Assembly (NCBI GenBank): GCA_038501195.1
Contig: JBBPUQ010000009.1
Span: 1,984,001 to 2,048,000, forward strand
Direction of reading: 5' to 3'
DNA length: 64,000 nt
DNA from: Nemania diffusa
Lineage: Eukaryota; Ascomycota; Sordariomycetes; Xylariales; Xylariaceae
Part shown: one piece after another, positions 37,021-51,355 of the stretch
Position numbering within the stretch: the stretch's first letter is position 1
Layout: every line of letters starts with the position of its first letter
Made by a program: the position numbers and the translations under genes
The notes under the pieces: model-generated
The model's input: only the letters and a program-made list of their open reading frames with translations
Database searches by the model: none
What the model was told of the DNA's origin: nothing

Positions 37021-40000
37021 TATATTTTTTAATTAAAACTTTTGAAAATAAATCTGCATTATTAATAAAAATATAAATTTATATAAATATATTATTTATA
37101 TTGCAACTGCAGTAGCATTACTATACGATATTTTGATTGCTTTACTAATATATTATATAGCAAAACATTTAAAAAATTAAAATATAGTTAATTAAAGCAA
37201 AAGTAATATTACTAAACAATATATTTTATTTTTTAATTTTTAATATATTGTTTTTTTTTTGCTATATAAAATCGCAGTAATTTTGATTATATTGTATAGA
37301 ATATATAAACAGTTTATTAAAATCAAACCTAATTAAATATATAGTTAATAATATAGTATTATTAAAGTTTATAAAAATACAAAAGTATATAAAGCAATAT
37401 CGAAATATATAATCAATTTAAATATTAGCTAATTAATACAGTTTTTTGCTTATTAACTTATTAGTACTTAAACTACTTACTTTTGTTTCCTGTATTTTTT
37501 AACTTTTTTGTATTTTGCGAAAATCTCTTTTTGTACGCTTTTATTACGTTTTATTCTGCTTATTTTTTTTTTATTATTTATATATTGTTAATTTTTCGCT
37601 TTAGTTATTATTATGCCTTTTCGATTGTTTTTAGATTTTAAAGTTAGCGATATATTTTTACTTATTTTGTTTATTATATATATACTAGCTAATAATGTTA
37701 AAAAATAAACCTTTTTTATTATTGAAAAACTTTGCTAATATATATATAACTAAATCTGCTGCTTCTTAAATATAATTTTTATATAATTTTTCGATACATT
37801 TTACATTATGTTAAACTAATATAATTTGTTATAGATATTTATACGCTATTATAATCTCAAAGTTATTATATCGAACTAAAAATATCAAAAAGTTGAATAT
37901 AAAAAAAATATCTAAAAACGTTATACTGTTATTGCATATTATTTGTTTATTAAAAATGTAGCAAAAAAAACATATATATAATATATATATAGTAAATCTT
38001 TTGGCTTAAATAATAAATGTGTTATTTCTAGCAGCAACAAGCTTAATAACGTTTATATTAATTACTTTTACTTAAGTATTAGCTATAACTATTTGCTTTA
38101 TATTAATAAGTTATAACTTTAGTTAATTAAACATAAAAAAACAACTGCTAATTTATGTTAACTTAAAAAAAAAAAAGTAAGCAGTTGCAAAAAAAGCTTA
38201 GAGATTTTTTAAAGAATTTATAAAAAAGATCTTTAATCAAGCATTTACTAAAAAGTTAAAAGATTAGCAGTTTATATTTAAACAAGCTATCTATAACAAA
38301 ACTTCAGCTAAGTTGCTTTATAAAAAGCAACATATATAAATAATAGCATTATAAATAAAAAATAAACAAACAAAAAATAAGAAATATTTACATAATAATA
38401 TTATATTATATAATACTGTAATAAAACACTAAGCTTCATTATATATATAAAGCTTAGTATATTAATTAAACCGATTTTTTATATACACTAAAAAATATAA
38501 ACGGTTTAAATTTATATTAACTTAAAATAAAAGGTCCAGTGTTAAAAAACTTTAATTTTTATAAAGATGTGATTATTTTACAATATTATAACAGTATATC
38601 TATATACAAAATCTATTAGTTTTTACTGCAAACATATAATATCAATATAAAACAAATAACTTTATATTATCAGTTTTAAATATAAAGTATAACGTTTAAA
38701 CAAAAACAGATAATTTAAACCGAAAGCTTTAATAAAATAATTTAATACTGTTATTTTAAGCTTGAACTAAATAATACAGAGATTTTAAAAAAGCTTAAAA
38801 AGCAACGCTTTCAAATTAACTAAAGCAGGCTTAAACAATATCGATATAAGCTAAAAATATATTGACAGAAAATATTAAACCAAACTATATATCTACAAAT
38901 ATAACTTTGCGAGTTTTTTAGCAAACAGTTGCTATTTTTTTATATAATATTACATTTATTACAACGTAACTTATGTTAGCATGTATAAAAAATAGTAGCA
39001 ATTGACTTTTTCTGCAATACTATATTCAAAACATTTAAAAAATATTATTTTCAAACGTTAACAAAACAACTACAAATAATTAAAAGTAATTGTATTAGCT
39101 AAATAATACTAAATTTAAACTACATATAATATATTAATAAATACTATAAGCTGCAATATTAAAATTTTAAAATATATAATATAATCGATATATATTTACG
39201 CTATATTATCTAGTTTTATATTAAAGCAATAGCTATAACAGAAATTATAATACTTGCTTAATATATACATCATGTTTAGCAAGCGGGCTTTTTGCTAATA
39301 ATAATACGCTCAGATCAAAGATATAAAACAGTATTAACTACAATAGCACATTATTAGCTTTTAACAAGTAGTAGCAATATATATTTACTAAAGCTGTATT
39401 AAAACAAGCAAAGTAAACTAATATGCGATTTGAATCAGCTAAATCAAGCTCAATCAACTTTTAAAAAAAACGCTGAAAGTAGAGTACTTTTGCCCAAGTT
39501 ACAACTACTTCAGTTTAATAACTACTAGTTTTATAAAAAAAGTACAAAAAACTAACGGATTAAGTTTTAATAGAACCAACTATATAAAAAATATAAGATA
39601 TTTTAGCAGATATATTATTTAAAGATATATTTAACCGATTGTTTTCAAACTAATTAAATAAACGTAGAACTATTTCCAAAAACTTAAAAGCAAAAAATCG
39701 TAAAATAAAACTAACTAATCTGATCAAATCGCATTAATATATATTTATATACTTTTGCTTCGATATAAACTAAACAGTTTTAAAAATAATTAAAATATAT
39801 ATACTATTTAAAAACAAAAAAATCGCTGATATGTTTATACAAACAAACTTTAAATATTATATTATCAACCAAATCTAGCTCGAGCAATTAACTGCTGTAT
39901 TAAATATAACAAATTATAATAGAATATATTATATTAGCTTATTTAAACAGCAACAAAACAGTATCAAAAATATTTATTTGTAAATACGTTACAAGTATAT

Positions 40001-40200
40001 AACTAGTATATAGCTAAGTATTTTTAACTTAATACAAACCGATTGAATTATAAAAAGCTATTATTAAGCGAGTATTATTATTTGTAGCAGTGTTTACATA
40101 AATATAAAGCAAATAATAAAAAACTAAAGCTGTTTTTACACTTACGACTAAAAAAAAGATTTAAATATTTCGAAAAATAAGCAACACAAAATAATATATA
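37021..40200. other. Degenerate AT-rich DNA, possibly an old mobile element
   Basis: Roughly 80-90% A+T. From about 38,200 to 40,200 the + strand has more A than T and keeps many CA and GC dinucleotides. Every frame is broken by TAA and TAG. Some frames stay protein-like over tens of codons if stops are ignored, which might mark a ruined transposon, but I cannot name a family. Confidence 0.45.
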
Positions 40201-43200
40201 TAAAAGCAAACTAAAAAAAATAAATCAAAATAATAATAAATAAAATATTATTTAAAAATATAAATTTAAATTATAATACTATTAGTTATAATAAATAAAT
40301 AACTAAAATAAATTAAAATAAATTAAAATAAATTAAAATAACTAAAATTATTAAAATAATAATAATAACTATAATAACTATAATAATTAAAATATTTAAA
40401 ATAAACTAAAATAAACTAAAATAAATTAAAATAAATTAAAATAAATTAAAATAATTAAAATAATTAAAATAATAATAATAACTATAATAACTATAATAAT
40501 TAAAATAAATATAAAAATTGAAATAATTTAAAATAAATAAAATAAAATAAAAATAATTATAATAACTATAAAAAATAAAATAAATAAAAATAATTATAAT
40601 AATTAAAATAATTAAAATAAATTAAAATAATAATAATAATTATAATAAATTTAACAAATAAAATAAATCAAAATAATTATAATAAATATAATAACAATAA
40701 TAATTAAAATAAATTAAAATATATTAAAATAATTAAAATAATAATAATAACTATAATAACTATAATAATTAAAATAAATATAAAAATTGAAATAATTTAA
40801 AATAAATAAAATAAAATAAAAATAATTATAATAACTATAAAAAATAAAATAAATAAAAATAATTATAATAATTATAATAATTAAAATAAATTAAAATAAT
40901 AATAATAATTATAATAAATTTAATAATTAAAATAAATTAAAATAATTATAATAAATATAATAACAATAATAATTAAAATAAATTAAAATATATTAAAATA
41001 ATTAAAAATAAATAAAACAAACTAAAATAATAATAATTATTATAATAATTAAAGAAAAAAAAAATAATTAAAATATAATAAAATAATTAAAATAAATATA
41101 ATAAACAATATATATAAAAATAATTATAATTATTAAAATAATAAAAATAAATTCAAATAAATTAAAATAATAATAAAAATTATAATAATTATAATAATTA
41201 AAATAAATTAAAATAATTATAAATAATAATAATAAATATAAAAAATAAACTAAATAAAAACAATTATAATAATTATAAAAACTATAATAATTAAAATAAA
41301 TTAAAATAAATTAAAATAAATTAAAATAATTAAAATAAATTAAAGTAATTATAATAATTATTATAACTATAATAATTAAAATAAATAAAATAAATTAAAA
41401 TAAATTAAGTAAATAAATTATAATAACTATAATATATAAAATAAAATAAATTAAAATAAATAAAAATAAATTAAAATAAATTAAAATGAATATAATAATT
41501 ATATTAATTAAAATAAAATAAATTAATTATATTAATTATAACAATTATAATATATAAAATAAAATAAATTAAAATAAATAAAAATAAATAAAAATAAATT
41601 AAAATAATTAAAATAAATAAAATAAATTAAAACAATTATAATAATTATAATAACTATAATAATTAAAATAAATTAAAATAAATTAAAATAAATAAAAATA
41701 AATAAAAATAAATATAATAATTATATTAATTAAAATAAAATAAATTAATTAAATAAATTATAATAATTATAATATATACAATAAAATAAAATAAAATAAA
41801 TTAAAATAAATTAAAATAAATAAAAATAAATAAAAATAAATATAATAATTATATTAATTAAAATAAAATAAATTAAAATAAATAAAACTAAATATAATAA
41901 TTATATTAATTAAAATAAAATAAATTAATTATATTAATTATAATAACTATAATATATAAAATAAAATAAATTAAAATAAATATAATAATTATATTAATTA
42001 AAATAAAATAAATTAATTATATTAATTATAATAATTATAATATATAAAATAAAATAAATTAAAATAATTAAAATAAATTAAAATAATTAAAATAAATAAA
42101 ATAAATTAAAACAATTATAATAATTATAATAACTATAATAATTAAAATAAATTAAAATAAATTAAAATAAATAAAAATAAATAAAAATAAATAAAAATAA
42201 ATATAATAATTATATTAATTAAAATAAAATAAATTAATTAAATAAATTATAATAATTATAATATATAAAATAAAATAAATTAAAATAAATAAAAATAAAT
42301 AAAAATAAATATAATAATTATATTAATTAAAATAAAATAAATTAAATAAATAAATTATTATAATTATAATATATAAAATAAAATAAATTAAAATAAATAA
42401 AAATAAATAAAAATAAATATAATAATTATATTAATTATAATAACTATAATATATAAAATAAAATAAATTAAAATAAATAAAAATATATAAAAATAAATAA
42501 AAATAAATTAAAATAAATTAAAATAAATATATTAATTATATTAATTAAAATGAAATAAAATAATTATATTAATTATAATAACTATAATATATAAAATAAA
42601 TAAAACAAATTAAAATAACTAAAATATATTAAAATAAATAAAAATTTAATAAATATAAAAATTGAAATACTTAATATAAATTTAAATAAACAAAAATAAA
42701 TAAACATAAATTAAATTAAATTAAAATAAATATAATAATTATATTAATTATAATAATTATAATATATAAAATAAAATAAATTAAAATAAATAAAAATAAA
42801 TAAAAATAAATTAAAATAATTAAAATAAATTAAAATAATTAAAATAAATAAAATAAATTAAAACAATTATAATAATTATAATAACTATAATAATTAAAAT
42901 AAATTAAAGTAAATTAAAATAAATTAAAATAAATTAAAATAAATAAAAATAAATATAATAATTATATTAATTAAAATAAAATAAATTAATTAAATAAATT
43001 ATAATAATTATAATATATAAAATAAAATAAATTAAAATAAATAAAAATAATTAAAAATAAATAAAATAATTATATTAATTCAAATAAAATAAATTAATTA
43101 AATAAATTATTATAATTATAATATATAAAATAAAATAAATTAAAATAAATAAAAATAAATAAAAATAAATATAATAATTATATTAGTTATAATAACTATA

Positions 43201-44275
43201 ATATATAAAATAAAATAAATTAAAATAAATAAAAATATATAAAAATAAATAAAAATAAATTAAAATAAATTAAAATAAATATATTAATTATATTAATTAA
43301 AATGAAATAAAATAATTATATTAATTATAATAACTATAATATATAAAATAAATAAAACAAATTAAAATAACTACAATATATTAAAATAAATAAAAATTTA
43401 ATAAATATAAAAATTAAAATATTTAATATAAATTTAAATAAACAAAAATAAATAAACATAAATTAAATTAAATTAAAATAAATATAATGATTATATTAAT
43501 TATAATAATTATAATATATAAAATAAAATAAATTAAAATAAATAAAAATAAATAAAAATAAATTAAAATAATTAAAATAAATTAAAACAATTATAATAAC
43601 TATAATAATTAAAATAAATTAAAATAAATTAAAATAAATTAAAATAAATTAAAATAAATTAAAATAAATAAAAATAAATATAATAATTATATTAATTAAA
43701 ATAAAATAAATTAATTAAATAAATTATAATAATTATAATATATAAAATAAAATAAATAAAAATAAATAAAAATAAATAAAAATAAATAAAAGTAAATAAA
43801 AATAAATAAAAATAAATAAAAATAAATAAAAATAAATAAAAATAAATAAAATAATTATATTAATTCAAATAAAATAAATTAATTAAATAAATTATTATAA
43901 TTATAATATATAAAATAAAATAAATTAAAATAAATAAAAATAAATAAAAATAAATAAAAATAAATATAATAATTATATTAATTATAATAACTATAATATA
44001 TAAAATAAAATAAATTAAAATAAATAAAAATAAATAAAAATAAATTAAATTTAATTAAAATAAATATAATAATTAAAATAAATATAATAATTATATTAAT
44101 TATTATAATTATAATATATAAAATAAAATAAAATAAAATAAATAAAAATAAATAAAAATAAATTAAAATAATTAAAATAAATTAAAATAATTAAAATAAA
44201 TAAAATAAATTAAAACAATTATTATAATTATAATAACTATAATAATTAAAATAAATTAAAATAAATTAAAATAAA
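40201..44275 (+). repeat. A-rich satellite with higher-order repeat structure
   Basis: Made almost entirely of short words such as AAATAAATTAAAATAAATA and ATAATTATATTAATT. The + strand is strongly A-biased and nearly lacks G. Longer units recur. The segment at about 40,464-40,620 reappears 269 bp later. About 42,300-42,830 reappears 752 bp later, marked by the rare TGAAAT (42,551 and 43,303) and AAACATAAA (42,702 and 43,454). A marker AACAATTAT occurs at 41,631, 42,110, 42,862, 43,586 and (as AACAATTAT again) 44,214, spacings 479, 752, 724 and 628. No gene. Confidence 0.85.
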
Positions 44276-44430
44276 TTAAATTAAATTAAATGAAATTAAA
44301 TTAAATTAAATTAAATTAAATTAAATTAAATTAAATTAAATTAAATGAAATTAAATTAAATTAAATTAAATTAAATTAAATTAAATTAAATTAAATTAAA
44401 TTAAATTAAATTAAATTAAATTAAATTAAA
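44276..44430 (+). repeat. (TTAAA)n pentanucleotide array
   Basis: About 31 tandem TTAAA units forming the sharp right edge of the satellite. Two units are TGAAA instead (44,291 and 44,346), exactly 55 bp or 11 units apart, suggesting the array itself grew by duplicating a multi-unit block. Confidence 0.95.
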
Positions 44431-46689
44431 ATAATTTTAATTTAAAATATAAAAACTTATTTATAAATTAAACTTTTTAAAAAATTTATAATTATATTTA
44501 TAATATAATTTATAATTTAGTTTAATTTATTTATATATATTATAAATTTTAATATATTTAAAGTTTTTTTATATAATATATTAATAATATTATTTATTTA
44601 TAATATAATTTAATATATATATAATAAAATATTATTAATTAAAATATTATATAAATTATAATTTTTTTATAATGTTTTAATTAATTATATTTTATTATAT
44701 AAAATATTTATTATAAAATTTATATTAATATTTTATTTAAAATAAATAAATAAATTTTAATATATTTTAAATATAATAAATAATAATAATTAATTTTAAT
44801 TATTTAATATAATATTTTTTATATAATATTAAAATAAATATATAATTAATTTATATTTTATAATATAAATATAAATAAAATTTAATTATTATTAAAGTTT
44901 TAAATTTTGTTAATATATTATATAAATTTATTTTTATTTATATAAAATATTATTTTATTATTTAAATTATATTAAATTTTTAAAAAATCTTTAATATTAT
45001 AATATAAATAAAAAAATAAATAAATATTTTAAATTTTATTATTAATAAATATATATATTTATATTTAATATATTTATATAAAATAAAAAATTATTTTTAT
45101 ATTTTATTATAATTTTATTATATATATTTTATAATAAAGTTTTAATTTTAAAACTTTATATATTATAAAATAATAACTTTTATAATTAATTAAATTTAAT
45201 TTAAAATAAAAATTAAAAATAAAACTATATTTTATATATTATAATTTATTATTATATATTTAATAAATTATTTAATATATTTATAAATTTTTTAATATTA
45301 AAAATTAATTTATTAAATAAAAATTTATATATTAATAATTTAAAACTTTTTAAAAATAATTAAAAAAAATTTTAATTAAAACTATAATAAATTTAATATT
45401 AAAATCTATTAAATATATTTAATAAAATTTAAAATTAATATTTTTAATTTATATTTAATTTTTTAATATATTAATATTTATTAATAATAATTTATTAAAC
45501 TAATAAAAAAAATAATTATTAATTTAAAAATTTAATATAATATTTAATATAATATTTAAAAAATTATTATAAATTATATTATTAGTTATATTAATTTAAA
45601 TAATATATTTAATATATTAATAAAATTTAACTATTATTAATTAAAATTAAATTAATTTAAATTATATTTTTATATATAAATATATATTATTATTTAAATT
45701 TTTGAAATTATTATAATAAATTTAATTAAAAATATTAATATATTTATTAAAAATAATATAAAATATAATAATTTTAATAATTTTTATTTAATTAATTATT
45801 ATTATATAAAATTTTAATTTTTTTATATTAATAAATATATATAAATTTATAAAGTTTATAATATTATAAAATTAAATTAATTTTTTAAATTAAATTTATT
45901 ATTAAATAATTATTTCTTAATTTAATATAATATTAATAATAAATTATTAAAATAAATATAAGTTTATATTTAATATTATATATTTATAATTATATTTATT
46001 TTATTATTATGTTATTAAAAAAATATAATTATTAATAAATTATAATATTTAGTTTTAATTAAATAATAAAAAAACTATTAAATAAAAAATAATTAAAAGT
46101 TTTTTTAATATATATATATTTATATATAAAATAAAATAAAATTTTATTTAATATATAAAATTTAAAATTTAAAATAATATATTTTAAATATAATAATAAA
46201 AAATAAAGTTTTAAAAAATAAATAATTAAAATATAAAAATAAAAAATAAAAAAAAAAATTATTTTATATATTTAATTATATATAATAACAATTATTATAA
46301 ATTATTTTATTATAAATATATAATATAATTATTTTTTTTTAAATAAATAAAATATTAATTATAAATTAATTAATAAAATAATTAAATTATATAATATATT
46401 TTATATAATTAAAATATTTTAAAATAGTTTTAAATATAAATAAAATATTATTATAATAAATAATTAAAAGTTTATTAGTTATTTTTAATATTAAAAAAAA
46501 TAAATTATATATATATAAATTAATAAATAAAAATTTTATTAAATATTATTAACTTTTATTAAAAAATAAATATTTTAATATAAATTATTTTATATATTAT
46601 AATTTTTAAAAATAAATAATTATATAATTTTTTTTAAAAAATATAAAATTAAATTAAATTAAATTAAATTATATTAAAATAAATTATTT

Positions 46690-47660
46690 AATATTTAAAT
46701 TTAAATTAAAAGTTTTAATTTTAATTATATATTTAATTATTATATTAAAATAATTATTAAATTTTTTATAAACTTTATTTTATATATATATTAAATTAAT
46801 ATAATTTAAATAAAATTATATTATTTAATTTTTAAATATAAAAAAAAATATTATATAATATTAATTTTATAATATATTATTATAATTTGAAAAGATTTAT
46901 AATATTTAAATAAATATAATAATTTAAATTATTTTAAAAAAATATTATAAAAAATTTAAATATATAAATCTTTTTAAAATTTTATTTATATATATATTTT
47001 AAATATAATAATATTTATTAATATTATAAATTTTAATTTAATTAATTATAATAATAATTATTTTATTTATATAATTATAAATTTAAATATATTAATTATT
47101 ATAAATATTAAAATTATTTATATAAATTTATTATTATTTGATTTTTTAATAAAATTTATAAATTTATTTTTAAATATTTTTTAATATTTAATAATAATAA
47201 TTATATTTATTTAAATATAAAATTAATAATAGTTATTATTAAATTTTATTATAAATATTTATATAAATTATTAATTATTACATTTTTAATTTTATTTATA
47301 TATAATTTTATATATATTATATAAAATATATTAAAAATAATAATAATATTTTATTATTTTAAATTAATTATTTTTATTTTAAATTTTTAATTATATTTTA
47401 ATATATAAATTTATAATTTTAAATTTATTTTATTTATATTTTTATATTTATTATAATAATTTTAAACTATTTTTAATTAATTAATTAATTTAAATAATTA
47501 TTTTTTTTATATAAATAATTAAAAAATAAAACATAAAAGTTATTTTTAAATATAATCTTTTTATATTTTTTTTTAATTTATTTATTTATAATTATATATT
47601 ATAATTATTAATTAATTTTAAAATAACTCTATATATTTATATATAAATTTAATTTAAATA
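46690..47660 (+). repeat. AT-desert repeat family D, copy 1
   Basis: Colinear, with gaps, to copy 2 at about 61,880-63,310. Shared landmarks in order are TTATTATATTAAAATAATTA, AAAAAAAATATTATATAATA, AAATATTTATATAAA and, near the end, AAAAGTTATTTTTAA followed by TTATAATTATTAATTAAT. Orientation is the same. Probably an old dispersed element; identity unknown. Confidence 0.55.
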
Positions 47661-48060
47661 TATATATATATTAATATTATTAATATTAATATAATTTTAA
47701 ATTATATTAAATATTATATTTATATAATAATTTATTTTATTATAGTTATTAATTTAAAAATATTATTATATTTAATTATAAAATAGTTTATTGTTAATTT
47801 TTTATTATATATATAAAATATATAAATAATAATATTTTATTAATTTTAATAGCTTTTATATAAAAATATTTTTATAAAACTTATTTTAATATAATTAAAA
47901 TATATTATTTAAAATATTATTATATATTAAATTTAAAAATATAATAAAAAAATATTAATTAAGTAAATTTAAAATAATAATTTAAAAACTTTATATAATA
48001 AATATAATTTTATATATAAAAATATAATTAAAAATAAAAATATTTAATAAATTAATTATA

Positions 48061-48143
48061 TAAATAAAAATATATAAAAATTAATTAAATAATATAAAAA
48101 TAATAAAAAAATAATAAATATTAAAATTAAAATTATTATATAA
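48061..48143 (+). repeat. AT-desert inverted repeat, left arm
   Basis: Its reverse complement matches 58,202-58,286 over about 83 bp, including about 25 consecutive identical bases around AATAATTTTAATTTTAATAT and a shared TATATATTTTTATTTAT end. Confidence 0.6.
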
Positions 48144-48204
48144 AAATAAAACGTTTAATAAATATTAAAATTAAAATTATTATATAAAAATAAAACGTTT
48201 AATA
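48117..48204 (+). repeat. Two tandem 44 bp units with a retained ACGT
   Basis: 48,117-48,160 and 48,161-48,204 are identical; each contains AAAACGTTTAATA, one of the few CpG sites in the block. Perfect identity suggests a recent duplication. Confidence 0.9.
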
Positions 48205-49163
48205 AAAATTTATAAAGTTTATAAATTATTTTAAATTTATATATATATAATTTTATTAATAAATAAAATATTAAAATTATTTAATTTTATTTTATTATTA
48301 ATAAAATTTATTTAAAAAAAGTTTAAAAGAATTAAAGTTTTATAAAAATATTTATTTAATATTTTAATAATTAAAAATTTAATATAAAATAATTAAATAT
48401 TAATAAAATAATAAAATTATTATAATATTAAAATTATTATTAATTTTATTTAAATTTAAAAATTTAATTTATATAAAAAATATAACAATATAAATTTTAA
48501 ATTAAAATAGTTTTATATAAAAAATAAAAATATAAATTAATAAAACTTATATATAAATATATTTATATAATTAATATTAACTATATAGTTAGTTTTATTA
48601 ATTTATTAATATTTTATTAAATGTTATATTATTATAAAAAAATTATTTCAAACTATTTAATAGCTAATATTAATTTAATATATTATTTATTAATAAAATT
48701 TATAAATTATAATATTGTTTTTAAATTTATATAATAAAATAACTTATTAATAAAAAATAAAAAAAATAAAAAAGTTTTTATTATATATTATAATAAATAA
48801 TAATATAATCTTTTATTTAATATAATTAATATAATAAATAAAAATTAAATTATATATATAAATAAAAGTTTTATTAAATAATTAAATAAATAAAAAATAT
48901 AGAAATTATTAAATTTTATAAAGTTTATAAACTATATATATATATATAAATTATTAATATATAATTTTTTTAATTAAATTTTGTTTTAATATATATATTT
49001 ATAAATTATTTTAAATTTATATATATATATAATTATAAAATAGCTTTTATATTAAACTTTTTATTTTTTATATAAAAAATAAATTATATTTTATAGTTAT
49101 TAAAAAAAAAATAAAAATTATTAATTAAATAAAAAAAATTTAATTATTATTAAATTAAAAACC

Positions 49164-49286
49164 TTTTATATTTTTATATTTTTATATTTTTATATTTTTA
49201 TATTTTTATATTTTTATATTTTTATATTTTTATATTTTTATATTTTTATATTTTTATATTTTTATATTTTTATATTTTTATATTTT
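49164..49286 (+). repeat. (TATTTTTA)n octamer array
   Basis: About 15 tandem 8 bp units with no interruption, inside otherwise irregular AT sequence. Confidence 0.95.
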
Positions 49287-50984
49287 ATATAATATTATAA
49301 AAAATATATATAATTAAAAGTTAAAAATAAATAATTTATTTAAATATATTTTTAATATAATAGTTATAAATAATAAAGAATTTAAAATATATAAAGCTAT
49401 ATAATATAATAATAATAATAATAATAATAATATATTTATATAAATAATTTTAATATTAATATTAATAAATATATTAAAACTTTTAATTATATAAATAAAT
49501 TATTTAATATTATATTATTATATTTATATTAAATAATTTATAATAATTTAATTAAAATAAATTAATTTATTATATTTATAAAAGTTATAATAATAAATTA
49601 TATAATATAATATATATTAAAATTAAAATATTTATTTTATTTTATTATTAATTTAAAACTATTAAAAAATAATATTATATAATATTTTTAATATTTAAAA
49701 AAATAAACAATATTATTTAAATTTTATTAATTTAATATATAAATAAAATAAATTTTATATAATTTTTTATAATTATTTTTATATAATAATTAATTATAAT
49801 AAATATTAAATTTATTAAATTATAATTTTTCATTTATAAATAAAACAAAATAATTTAAAAAAAAATAATATTTAAAATAATAAAAATTATAATTATTAAA
49901 TTATAATTTATATAATATATATTAAAATTTAATTATTATAAATAATATTATTTTATATAATAATTATATTAATATATTTTAATATATTTAAATTAAAATT
50001 TGTTTTAATTAATTAAAACTTTATATATATAGTTTTATTGTTTAATTTATAAATAAATTATTATTATATAATAAATATTTATTTTATTATTAAATAATAT
50101 AATATTAAATATTTAAAATAATTATATAATTATAATTTTAAATAAACTTTTTTTTTAAAATTATAATAATTATATAATAAAATTAATAAAAGAAATAATA
50201 ATAAATATAAAATAAATTATTATATATAATATTTTAAAATAAAAAACTTTATTATATAAAAATTATAATAAATTTATATTAAATTATAAAAATAATATAA
50301 ATTTTTTATATAATAATATATTTTATAATAATTTAAATTTTAAAATTAAAAATAAAACAATTTAATTTTTAATAAATTTTATATATTTTTATTAAATATT
50401 AATATATATATATATATATTTAAAATTAAATATTAGCAATAATTAATTTTTATTTAAATAATTAATATAATTAAAATATTATTTATTAAAAAAAAAGTTT
50501 TATATAAATAAATTAACTTTAATATTTCAAATATAATATTTTTATTAATATTATTATTATAAAATATAATTATATAATAAATTAATATAATAATATTTAT
50601 TTTCTAATATTAATTAATTAAAAGTTATATTTAATATTAAATAAATATATATATTATTTTATTATATATTTAAAATTTTATAAATAAAAAATATTATTAT
50701 AAATAATTATAAAGATTTTAAAAAAATATAACTAAATTAATTAATTAATTAATTATTTTTTTTATTTTTAAAGCTTATTTTAAAATTAAAAAATTAAAAT
50801 TATATAAATAAAAAAAAAGTTTATATTATTATATAAAATATTTATTTTATTTTTTTAAAATAAAATTATAATATTATAATTAATATAATAAATAAAATAA
50901 TTAAATTTTATTATATATAAATTAAATTATATTATTAATAAAAAATTATATTTAATTTATTATATAAAATATAAAATTTTATAT

Positions 50985-51355
50985 ATAATATAATTAAATA
51001 AAATAATTATTATAATAATTTATATAAGCTATTAATTTTTATATTTAGTTTATTAATTATAAATTAAAATTTATATATTTTATTATAATATAACTTTATA
51101 ATTTTTATTAATATATAAAAACTATAATTTTTAAAAAAGCTTATTTTAAAAGATTTATTTTATAAAATTTCTTTTAAAAATTTTTTAATTAAATTTTATA
51201 ATTTTAATTATAACTTTATTTATAGTTTTATATATTTATATATTTTATATAATATATATATATAATTAAACTTTTTTTTTATTTTTTTTTATTTTAAATG
51301 TTTTAATTAATAAAATTATTTAATTAGTTTTTATTTTTTTTATAATTATAATATA
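50985..51355 (+). repeat. AT-desert repeat family B, copy 1
   Basis: Aligns with about 55,755-56,075 (offset about 4,727). Shared blocks include ATTAATTATAAATTAAAA, TAATTTTTATTAAT, AAATTTTATAATTTTAATTA and TAATAAAATTATTTAATTA. Same orientation, diverged, with the T-run expanded differently. Confidence 0.65.

Noticed and set aside
40201..44430. CRISPR-like array or telomeric repeat
   Set aside because: Repeats have no unique spacers of regular size, the organism is a eukaryote, and there is no TTAGGG-type telomere sequence.
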